This document shows, one piece after another, positions 7,726-13,646 of a stretch of 13,646 nucleotides of DNA (position 1 is its first letter; each line of letters opens with the position of its first letter). The DNA is from CAHJXF01 sp038240015. GTDB taxonomy: Bacteria; Pseudomonadota; Gammaproteobacteria; Burkholderiales; Burkholderiaceae_D. The stretch lies in contig JBBSEF010000078.1 in assembly GCA_038240015.1 (NCBI GenBank), forward strand, positions 1-13,646. Direction: 5' to 3'. The position numbers and the translations under genes are program-made. Below the pieces are notes generated by a model, which was given only the letters and a program-made list of their open reading frames with translations, searched no databases and was not told the DNA's origin.

Positions 7726-8333
7726 TTCGGCGCGCCTGCTCCGTTCCACGCGACCGCGTGCGCGTTGCGCGACAGTGCCTCTCCAGTCGCACCACCATCG
7801 TCGTTCGCGTCGTCGTCCGCGTCGTCGTCGGTATCGTGCCGATGACCGCCGCTGTAGGCGCCGGGCTCGGGATCGAATGGCTCGAAAGCGGGGGTGACGT
7901 TCACGTTGAGGCGCTGCAGGAGATCGCGCAGGACCGGATCGCGTTCGAGCTTGACGAAGCGCGGGCCGAGTTCGAGCGGGACGTGGCGGTTGCCGAGATG
8001 GTAGGCAGCGCGCAACAGGTCGAGCGCCGGGTCGGGACTGTCGGCGCTCGCATGGACTCGATAGATCTGCTCGCACGCCGGGACCACGTCGACAATCTCA
8101 CCGCTCTCGGCCACGAGCCGCATTCCCGGGCGCACGACGCTGCAACGCGGGAGCATGACGACCGCGTCGCTCCCATCCGACAGCGTCGCGCGAAAGCGCG
8201 TCTTCGCACGCTGCTCGCAAGTCAGGATGAGACTGCGCGCGCCGCGTATCGGATCGTCATCCGTATCGCGAGGAAGCAGCGCAAGGAGACGAAGTGCGGG
8301 CCGAAGCGCGGGCCGAAGCGCGGGGGACTCCAT
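7722..8333 (-). CDS. ureE: UreE, urease nickel metallochaperone
   Basis: Dimeric nickel carrier that hands Ni2+ to UreG for urease. The family signature YHLGNRHVPLEL is intact, with HLGNRH at residues 112-117 and the first His at the dimer-interface nickel site. The N-terminal beta domain (CEQRAKTRFRATLSDGS, VVMLPRCSVV) is normal. I start at the ATG at 8333 because GGAG lies five bases upstream; an in-frame ATG at 8348 would add five residues but lacks a ribosome site. Two oddities: a 12-base in-frame tandem repeat near the start gives PALR three times, and the C-terminal tail is HRH followed by an Asp-rich run (DTDDDADDDANDD) where many UreE proteins have poly-His. It overlaps ureF by four bases and lies 30 bases after ureC (15 from the longer start). 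Confidence 0.92.
   Translation of the reverse strand: MESPALRPALRPALRLLALLPRDTDDDPIRGARSLILTCEQRAKTRFRATLSDGSDAVVMLPRCSVVRPGMRLVAESGEIVDVVPACEQIYRVHASADSPDPALDLLRAAYHLGNRHVPLELGPRFVKLERDPVLRDLLQRLNVNVTPAFEPFDPEPGAYSGGHRHDTDDDADDDANDDGGATGEALSRNAHAVAWNGAGAPK
8296..8325 (-). repeat. 12-bp in-frame tandem repeat in ureE
   Basis: On the plus strand the unit GCGGGCCGAAGC occurs at 8296-8307 and 8308-8319, and a partial third copy begins at 8320. Read on the minus strand it encodes consecutive PALR tetrapeptides at UreE residues 4-15. It is a slippage-type expansion in the poorly conserved N-terminus. Confidence 0.85.
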
Positions 8334-8363
8334 ATCGTCTCCATGCATCGCAGAAGCCCGATG

Positions 8364-10070
8364 TCAGAACAGAAAGTAGCGCTGCGCCATCGGCAGCTCG
8401 GTTGCCGGCTCGCAGGTCAGCCATTCACCGTCGGCGATGACCGCGTAGGTCTCGGGGTCGACGGAGATCTTCGGCGTCAGCGTGTTGTGCACCATGTCGC
8501 GCTTGGTCAGCGTGCGACAGCCACGCACGGCGACGACCGGCTTGTCGAGCTGCAGTCGTTCGGGCACGCCCGCGGCGACCGCGGCCTGCGACATGAAGGT
8601 CAACGAGCCACGCGTGACCGACTTCCCGTGCGCGCCGAACATCGGCCGGTAGTGGACCGGCTGCGGCGTCGGGATCGACGCGTTCGGGTCGCCCATCGCG
8701 GCCGCGACGATCTGCCCGCCCTTGACGATCAGGAACGGTTTGACGCCGAAGAACGCCGGCTTCCACAGCACGAGATCGGCCCACTTGCCGGCCTCGATCG
8801 ACCCGACCTCGTGCGCGATGCCGTGCGCGAGCGCCGGATTGATCGTGTACTTCGCGATGTAGCGCATGACCCGCGCGTTGTCGTGATGGGCCGGGTCGCC
8901 GGGCAACGCGCCGCGCTGCTGTTTCATCTTGTGCGCGGTCTGCCAGGTCCGAATGATGACCTCGCCCACGCGCCCCATCGCCTGCGAGTCCGACGAGATC
9001 ATCGAGAATGCGCCGAGGTCGTGCAGAATGTCTTCGGCCGCGATCGTCTCCTTGCGGATTCTCGACTCCGCGAACGCCACGTCTTCCGCGATCGACGCGT
9101 CCAGATGGTGGCAGACCATCAGCATGTCCAGATGCTCGTCGAGCGTATTGACGGTATACGGCCGGGTCGGGTTGGTCGACGAAGGCAGTACGTTCAGCTC
9201 GCCGCACACGCGAATGATGTCGGGCGCGTGTCCGCCACCCGCGCCTTCGGTGTGATAGGTGTGGATCGTCCTGCCCTTGAATGCCGCAACCGATGCCTCG
9301 ACGAAGCCGGCTTCGTTCAGGGTGTCCGTATGGATCGCGACCTGCGTGTCGGTCTCGTCCGCGACGGTCAGGCAATTGTCGATCGCCGCCGGCGTCGTGC
9401 CCCAGTCCTCGTGCAGCTTCAGCCCGATCGCTCCGGCCAGGATCTGTTCATGCAACGGCCCTGGGAGGCTCGCGTTGCCCTTGCCTAGAAAACCAAGGTT
9501 CATCGGGTAGGCCTCGGCCGCCTGCAGCATGTTCGCCAAATGCCAGGGACCCGGCGTCACCGTCGTCGCGAAGGTCCCCGTAGCAGGCCCCGTGCCGCCG
9601 CCCAGCATCGTCGTCGTGCCCGACATCAGGGCCTCTTCGATCTGCTGCGGGCAGATGAAATGGATGTGGCTGTCGACACCGCCCGGCGTCACGATCATGC
9701 CTTCACCGGCGATGATCTCGGTGCCCGGCCCGATCACGATGTCGACCGCCGGCTGGATGTCCGGGTTGCCCGCCTTGCCGATACGCGCGAAGCGACCGTC
9801 CTTGATCGCGATGTCCGCCTTGACGATGCCCCAGTGGTCGACGATGAGCGCGTTCGTGATCACTGTGTCGGCGATTTCCTTGGCCATGCGCTGACTCTGA
9901 CCCATCCCGTCGCGTATCACCTTGCCTCCGCCGAACTTCACTTCCTCTCCGTAGATCGTGTGGTCCTTCTGGACTTCGATGACGAGCGCCGTATCGGCGA
10001 GCCGCACGCGGTCGCCGGTCGTCGGCCCGTACATTTCGGCATAGGCCTGCCGTGAAATGCGCGTGGCCAT
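8364..10070 (-). CDS. ureC: Urease alpha (catalytic) subunit
   Basis: Nickel metalloenzyme subunit that hydrolyses urea to ammonia and carbamate. At 568 residues it has the standard length. All active-site residues can be found: nickel ligands His135 and His137 (SHIHFICP), Lys218 (GLKLHEDWG, carbamylated in the mature enzyme), His247 and His273, and Asp361 (SSDSQAMGR). His220 and the mobile-flap Cys320-His321 (MVCHHLDAS) are also present. It should therefore be active once assembled. The start ATG (10070) overlaps the ureB stop by one base (TGATG), suggesting coupled translation. It forms the (UreABC)3 complex with the two upstream small subunits. A long plus-strand open frame across it is a shadow. 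Confidence 0.99.
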   Translation of the reverse strand: MATRISRQAYAEMYGPTTGDRVRLADTALVIEVQKDHTIYGEEVKFGGGKVIRDGMGQSQRMAKEIADTVITNALIVDHWGIVKADIAIKDGRFARIGKAGNPDIQPAVDIVIGPGTEIIAGEGMIVTPGGVDSHIHFICPQQIEEALMSGTTTMLGGGTGPATGTFATTVTPGPWHLANMLQAAEAYPMNLGFLGKGNASLPGPLHEQILAGAIGLKLHEDWGTTPAAIDNCLTVADETDTQVAIHTDTLNEAGFVEASVAAFKGRTIHTYHTEGAGGGHAPDIIRVCGELNVLPSSTNPTRPYTVNTLDEHLDMLMVCHHLDASIAEDVAFAESRIRKETIAAEDILHDLGAFSMISSDSQAMGRVGEVIIRTWQTAHKMKQQRGALPGDPAHHDNARVMRYIAKYTINPALAHGIAHEVGSIEAGKWADLVLWKPAFFGVKPFLIVKGGQIVAAAMGDPNASIPTPQPVHYRPMFGAHGKSVTRGSLTFMSQAAVAAGVPERLQLDKPVVAVRGCRTLTKRDMVHNTLTPKISVDPETYAVIADGEWLTCEPATELPMAQRYFLF

Positions 10071-10399
10071 CAGGCGCGTTCCGGAGCTTTTGAATCGAGC
10101 GGTCCCATGACCGCTCCGTTGAAGCCGAACACCATACGGTCACCGGCGAGCGCGACCAGCCTGACGGTGCGCGACTGGCCCGGTTCGAAACGCACCGCCA
10201 TCCCTGCCGCGACGTCCAGGCGAAATCCGCGCGAGGCAGCGCGGTCGAACGAGAGCGCATCGTTGACCTCGAAAAAATGAAAGTGCGAGCCGACCTGCAC
10301 GGGCCGGTCCCCGCGATTCGCGACGACGACCGTTACCGATTCGCGACCGGCGTTCAGCTCGATATCGCCTGCCAGAGCAATCAATTCACCGGGGATCAT
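10070..10399 (-). CDS. ureB: Urease beta subunit
   Basis: Small structural subunit of the urease trimer. At 109 residues it has the usual bacterial length. It begins MIPGELI and carries the family segment VGSHFHFFEVNDALSFDR (about 37-54) and RFEPGQSRTVRLVALAG (about 70-86), followed by VFGFNG. Beta and gamma subunits are separate genes here, not fused as in Helicobacter. It lies 41 bases after ureA and its stop overlaps the ureC start by one base. The spacer before it contains a small near-repeat (GCTTCACTGTCT and GCTTCACTCGTCT on the plus strand). No strong ribosome site is visible. Confidence 0.98.
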   Translation of the reverse strand: MIPGELIALAGDIELNAGRESVTVVVANRGDRPVQVGSHFHFFEVNDALSFDRAASRGFRLDVAAGMAVRFEPGQSRTVRLVALAGDRMVFGFNGAVMGPLDSKAPERA

Positions 10400-10440
10400 C
10401 GTTCGTCCGCTTCACTGTCTGCTTCACTCGTCTGCCTCGT

Positions 10441-10743
10441 TCAGACGACAGGATGGTGGACCGTCACCAGCTTCGTCCCGTCCGGGAAGGTTGCTTCGAC
10501 CTGGATGTCGGGAATCATCTCGGGCACGCCGTCCATCACGTCGTCGCGAGTCAGAAGGGTGGTGCCGTAATGCATCAGATCGGCGACGCTGCGGCCGTCG
10601 CGCGCACCTTCCATGATCGCCGCCGAGATGAATGCGACCGACTCCGGATAGTTCAGCTTCAGTCCGCGAGCGCGCCGGCGCTCGGCCACGAGCCCGGCGG
10701 TGAACAGCAGCAGCTTGTCCTTTTCACGCGGCGTCAGTTCCAT
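10441..10743 (-). CDS. ureA: Urease gamma subunit
   Basis: Smallest structural subunit of urease. At 100 residues it has the exact family size, with the textbook sequence features MELTPREKDKLLLFTAGLVA at the start, RGLKLNYPESVAFI, the EGARDGRSVADLM segment and a C-terminal IQVEATFPDGTKLVTVHHP. AAGG lies about eight bases before the ATG. It follows ureD after 36 bases, in the normal ureDABC order. No anomaly was seen. Confidence 0.99.
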   Translation of the reverse strand: MELTPREKDKLLLFTAGLVAERRRARGLKLNYPESVAFISAAIMEGARDGRSVADLMHYGTTLLTRDDVMDGVPEMIPDIQVEATFPDGTKLVTVHHPVV

Positions 10744-10764
10744 AACATGCCTTCACGTCGCGCT

Positions 10765-10789
10765 CTCATGTCGCCTGACTCATGTCGCC
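10765..10789 (-). repeat. 14-bp-period duplication over the ureD stop codon
   Basis: The 11-mer CTCATGTCGCC (plus strand) occurs at 10765-10775 and again at 10779-10789. On the minus strand the first copy to be read contains the last codons and the stop of ureD (GCG ACA TGA). The second repeats that sequence just downstream, a tandem duplication between ureD and ureA. Confidence 0.8.
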
Positions 10790-11655
10790 CAGATCCGCGG
10801 CAACGTGGCGCGTCGCCCCGTCATCGCGACCCGAATTATTGTCCAGATTTCACGAAACAGATCGCGGACGCTTTCGGCCGAATCCGATAGCGCACGCGCG
10901 ACAACGAGGCCGTCGCCGAGCACGGTCAATCCCGCGTCCTGCCGCGCCATCGTCGCCGCGCGGCAGCGTTCGAGGTCCGCGTCGGGCAGCGTCGAACCCC
11001 ACGCCCAGAACACTCCGGCGACAGAGTGCCCGTTCCAGCCGACAGGAGAATTAAGCAGACCATCGCCCGCTGCGAGGCGCGCACGTTCGCGCCACAGGAT
11101 TCGGCCGTCGCACGACAAGCTCAGATCCTGGCGGACCGTGCCACGCGCGAAGCGTTCACCGGAGGCAAGCCGTCCCAATACGACGATGTCCCAGCCGATG
11201 CACATCGCGCCTCGCTCGCCCGCGATCTTGATCGAGGTCTCCACGTCTGCGCCATCGAACACGATGCTCTCCTGCGGCAGCCATTCTAGACACGCGCCGC
11301 GCGCGATGGTGAGCGCGACGTGCTGATGCGCGCGCGCGCCGTCCGACCGATACCATTTGGTCGCACCCGGGGTCGTGACGAGCGCGCCCGCGTCGTTCCC
11401 CACGTCGATGTCGATCTCGAGGCGGTCTCCGCCCGCGATGCCGGCAGGCGGATGAACCACGAGCAAGTGCGCGACACCGGGTCCCTCCGGATAGAGCGGT
11501 TTCTGCAGCCGGAGCGGTCCGATGTGACGGCGGTGCACGGCGACGCTCGAGCCACCGCGCATCGCGACCCCGACTTCGAGACGCGCGTTCCAGTGCCGCG
11601 TACTGGCCACCGTACTGGAGTCTGTCGCCGGAGAATCGGGGGAGGGGCCGTCCAC
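10780..11655 (-). CDS. ureD: UreD (UreH), urease accessory protein
   Basis: Scaffold protein that binds apo-urease and, with UreF and UreG, channels nickel to the active site. Recognised by RHIGPLRLQKPLYPEG, HPPAGIAGGDRL, the strongly conserved TTPGATKWYRSDG and LEWLPQESIVFDGA, and the C-terminal segment around LWREL/REIW. From the GTG at 11655 it is 291 residues, the normal size, with 21 residues before the first conserved Trp. The start is uncertain. The frame has no stop for about 470 more bases upstream; other in-frame candidates are a GTG at 11610 and an ATG at 11751, and none has a strong ribosome site. It lies first in the ureDABCEFG run, separated from urtE by a 571-base gap with a decayed gene. 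Confidence 0.93.
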   Translation of the reverse strand: MDGPSPDSPATDSSTVASTRHWNARLEVGVAMRGGSSVAVHRRHIGPLRLQKPLYPEGPGVAHLLVVHPPAGIAGGDRLEIDIDVGNDAGALVTTPGATKWYRSDGARAHQHVALTIARGACLEWLPQESIVFDGADVETSIKIAGERGAMCIGWDIVVLGRLASGERFARGTVRQDLSLSCDGRILWRERARLAAGDGLLNSPVGWNGHSVAGVFWAWGSTLPDADLERCRAATMARQDAGLTVLGDGLVVARALSDSAESVRDLFREIWTIIRVAMTGRRATLPRIWAT

Positions 11656-11879
11656 CCTCGGTACATACGGGATTTCATCAGCGTTGTCGAGCGCGTGATC
11701 CGCCTGCTGTGCGATCGCGTGGATACCGCAGTCCGGTTTGGGGGGCAACATGCGGCCTTGTCGATCGAGACGCAACTTCTTGCACGCTATCTGACGCGCG
11801 AAGTCCCGCTCTCGCACACCGATGGCGAGGCGATCGATCACGGGAACTCTGCAAGGCGCCATCGTCGCGGTCTGCCCGA
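11656..11879. other. Unassigned stretch upstream of ureD
   Basis: These 224 bases lie between the regulator remnant and the best ureD start. Both strands are open in at least one frame: the ureD frame continues upstream, and a plus-strand frame reads VERVIRLLCDRVDTAVRFGG and onward. Neither reading matches a family I know. I see no convincing promoter, sigma54 site or terminator. It could be more decayed coding DNA, or the ureD leader if the urease genes have their own promoter. Confidence 0.5.
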
Positions 11880-12205
11880 CTATCCGGGGACGCGCATGCG
11901 GGACGGTGCGCGCGTCGCCGTATGCAGACAGTGCAGCGTGATCTTCCGGACCTCCGCCTTGCCGGCCTCGATGTGCGCACGGAGAAGCAGCGAGGCGTCG
12001 TCGGCCCTGCGCTGCAGGATCGCGCGCAGGATCTTCGAGTGCTCGTCGTAGGTGATCTCGACACGGATCGCCTGCGTGAAGTCGAGGCGACGAATGATGC
12101 GGATGCGTTCGGTGACCTCGCACGATCGGCGATCAGGACTTTGCGAGACATTGCGGGCTCGGCAGTGGGGCGCAGGGGAAGGAGTTCGGCGCGATCCGTT
12201 CTCTA
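11880..12205 (-). pseudogene. Decayed C-terminus of a GntR-family (FCD-domain) regulator
   Basis: In one frame the stretch from about 12122 to the TAG at 11880 reads CEVTERIRIIRRLDFTQ, then EHSKILRAILQRRADDASLLLRAHIE and KAEVRKITLH. This is the pattern of the last helices of an FCD ligand-binding domain, including the EH..IL..I and LLRAHI histidines that belong to its metal site. Just upstream, the neighbouring frame reads SRKVLIAD, the expected preceding helix. The two join if one base is restored in GATCGTGC at about 12127-12120, implying a one-base deletion. Upstream of 12205 there is a stop in that second frame, and then urtE ends at 12227, so the DNA-binding domain and most of the FCD domain are gone. 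I infer a dead remnant of a regulator once located beside the urea genes. The family call rests on pattern memory. Confidence 0.6.
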
Positions 12206-12226
12206 CGGTCGAAGCGATGTCCATGT

Positions 12227-12925
12227 TCAAACCGACAGTAGTTCGCGCACATCGCTGCCTTCCATTTCCGCGCGTTCGCCAGCGCGAACCACTGCGCCGC
12301 GCGACAACACGACGAACTGATCGGCGAGAGCGCGCGCGAAATCGAAGTACTGCTCGCACAGCACGATCGCGATGTCGCCGCGCTCGCGCAACATGCGGAT
12401 CACTCTTTCGATGTCCTTGATGATCGACGGCTGTATGCCTTCGGTGGGTTCATCGAGGATGATCAGCTTGGGCTCGGCGACGAGCGCGCGCGCGATCGCG
12501 AGCTGCTGCTGCTGGCCTCCCGACAGATCGCCGCCGCGGCGGCCGAGCATGTCCTTCAGCACCGGAAAGAGATCGAAGACCTCCGCCTTGATGCGCGTGG
12601 CATGACGAGCCGGTCTGGCCGCCATACCCATCAGGATGTTTTCCTCGACGGTCAGGCGCGGAAAGATCTCGCGGCCTTGCGGCACGTAGGCCATACCGCG
12701 CGCGGCGCGCGCGTGCGGAGTCGCGCGCGTGATGTCGTCGCCGTCGAAGAGGATGCGGCCGCTCGCGACCGGCAGCACGCCCATCATGCATTTCAACAGC
12801 GTGGTCTTACCGACGCCGTTGCGACCGAGCAGCGCGGTGCATCGACCTTTCTCTGCCGTGATCGAGACGCCGCGCAGCGTGTGGCTGCCGCCGTAATACT
12901 GGTTGATGTTCTCGACGGCGAGCAT
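12227..12925 (-). CDS. urtE: UrtE, ATPase of the urea ABC transporter
   Basis: LivF-type ATP-binding subunit that, with UrtD, drives urea import through UrtBC using the binding protein UrtA. The 232 residues show Walker A GRNGVGKT (34-41), a Q-loop in VPQGREIFPRLTVEENI, signature LSGGQ (134-138), Walker B LIILDEP (154-160) followed by TEGIQPSII, and CEQYFDFA. TEGIQPS and EQYFDFA are UrtE-like rather than generic branched-chain amino-acid LivF. The start is the ATG at 12925, 23 bases after the urtD stop. The closeness to urtD and to the urease genes on the same strand supports the urea assignment. Immediately downstream is the regulator remnant. Confidence 0.92.
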   Translation of the reverse strand: MLAVENINQYYGGSHTLRGVSITAEKGRCTALLGRNGVGKTTLLKCMMGVLPVASGRILFDGDDITRATPHARAARGMAYVPQGREIFPRLTVEENILMGMAARPARHATRIKAEVFDLFPVLKDMLGRRGGDLSGGQQQQLAIARALVAEPKLIILDEPTEGIQPSIIKDIERVIRMLRERGDIAIVLCEQYFDFARALADQFVVLSRGAVVRAGERAEMEGSDVRELLSV

Positions 12926-12948
12926 GGGATGGGTCTCGATCGAACGCG

Positions 12949-13646
12949 TCAGCGCCCCAGATAGACTTCGACGACGCGCTCATCGGCCTGCACGTCGCGC
13001 ATGCGGCCTTCGGCGAGCACCGCGCCTTCGTGCAACACAGTGACCTTGCCGTCGCCCGCGATCGCCGAAACGAAGTCCATGTCGTGCTCGACCACCATCA
13101 TCGAGTGCTTGCCGCGCAATTCGTTGAGCAGCTCGGCGGTGCGCGCGGTCTCGGCATCGGTCATGCCGGCAACCGGTTCATCGAGCAGCAGCAGCTGCGG
13201 CTCCTGCATCAGCAACATACCGATCTCCAGCCACTGCTTTTGTCCGTGCGAAAGAAGTCCGGCAGGCCGCGATGCGGCGTCGGCGAGGCGGATCAGTTCG
13301 AGCATCGAATCGATCGCATCGCGCTGTTCTCCCGACAGGCGCGCGAACAGCGTCGTTCGCAGTGGTGCCCGTACGCGCTTGTCGCTCTTCATCGCGAGCT
13401 CGAGGTTTTCGTACACGCTGTGGTTCTCGAAAACGGTCGGCCGCTGAAATTTGCGACCGATGCCCGCGCGTGCGATCTGCGGTTCGGACAGGCGCGTGAG
13501 ATCGATGGTCTGGCCGAAGAAGACGGTGCCCGAGTCGGGACGCGTCTTGCCGGTGATGACGTCCATCATCGTGGTCTTGCCGGCGCCGTTCGGGCCGATC
13601 ACGCAACGCAGTTCGCCCACGTCGATGTCGAGCGTCAACGCGTTCA
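12949..13646 (-). CDS. urtD: UrtD, ATPase of the urea ABC transporter (5' end cut off)
   Basis: LivG-type ATP-binding subunit paired with UrtE. The reading frame runs off the right edge: the last codons in the window read LNALTLDIDVGELRCVIGPN, and no true start is inside (the codon at 13638 is TTG within conserved sequence). Visible are Walker A GPNGAGKTT, ITGKTRPDSGTVFFG, a Q-loop region GRKFQRPTVFENHSVYENLE, a signature that is LSHGQ instead of LSGGQ, Walker B LLLLDEPVAGM, and the H-loop VVEHDMDFV. The LSHGQKQWLEIGMLL wording is characteristic of UrtD. About 15-50 N-terminal residues lie outside. urtA, urtB and urtC are expected beyond the edge. Confidence 0.92.
   Translation of the reverse strand, partial: NALTLDIDVGELRCVIGPNGAGKTTMMDVITGKTRPDSGTVFFGQTIDLTRLSEPQIARAGIGRKFQRPTVFENHSVYENLELAMKSDKRVRAPLRTTLFARLSGEQRDAIDSMLELIRLADAASRPAGLLSHGQKQWLEIGMLLMQEPQLLLLDEPVAGMTDAETARTAELLNELRGKHSMMVVEHDMDFVSAIAGDGKVTVLHEGAVLAEGRMRDVQADERVVEVYLGR

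Noticed and set aside
7671..9488. 605-codon open frame on the plus strand
   Set aside because: It lies antisense to ureF, ureE and ureC, whose motifs are unmistakable. The product is Arg/Asp/His-rich with no family resemblance, as expected for the complement of GC-rich codons.
11320..12051. Plus-strand open frame of 243 codons across ureD and its upstream gap
   Set aside because: Most of it is antisense to ureD. The part in the gap has no recognisable family and no ribosome site; I keep the gap as unassigned.
11656..12226. NtrC/sigma54 promoter for the urease genes
   Set aside because: No TGGCAC-N5-TTGC match was found on the minus strand in the urtE-ureD gap.

Overview
The window is GC-rich, densely coded and proteobacterial. 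HemH-grpE-dnaK-dnaJ synteny, the DnaK/DnaJ/GrpE sequence character, sigma32-like promoter boxes and a full urea-uptake/urease cluster together suggest a betaproteobacterium, probably Burkholderiales or close to it. This is inferred from protein character and gene order, not from a phylogeny.

Left part. A divergently oriented gene on the minus strand (43-1107) encodes a secreted, cysteine-containing helical-repeat protein of unknown function. From about 1161 the plus strand carries hemH (ferrochelatase), grpE, dnaK and dnaJ. This is the classic Hsp70 chaperone set: DnaK is the ATPase chaperone, DnaJ delivers substrate and stimulates hydrolysis, and GrpE exchanges nucleotide. Both grpE and dnaK are preceded by a candidate heat-shock (sigma32) promoter, and the two promoters share an identical 13-base stretch, CTTGAAATCGAGG. 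Between dnaK and dnaJ lies a REP-like nested inverted repeat. In the sense transcript it can fold into a 29-bp stem whose only four non-Watson-Crick pairs are all G-U.

Right part. From 6432 to the right edge everything assigned is on the minus strand and reads right to left: urtD (cut by the window edge) and urtE, the two ATPases of the urea ABC transporter; then ureD, ureA, ureB, ureC, ureE, ureF and ureG, the three urease subunits with all four nickel-insertion proteins. The genes are tightly packed (gaps of at most about 41 bases or short overlaps), which implies one transcription unit that imports urea, hydrolyses it to ammonia and CO2, and matures its own enzyme. The one break is a 571-base gap between urtE and ureD. 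It holds a decayed remnant of a GntR-type (FCD-domain) regulator with an apparent one-base deletion, followed by about 225 bases to which I can assign nothing. The heat-shock and urease units converge at 6374/6432 with only 57 bases between them and no convincing terminator.

I saw no transposase, CRISPR array, tRNA or rRNA. I found no clearly new multi-gene system. The most interesting signals are the dnaK-dnaJ RNA-type hairpin, the regulator remnant inside the urt-ure cluster, and the acidic rather than histidine-rich tail of UreE.
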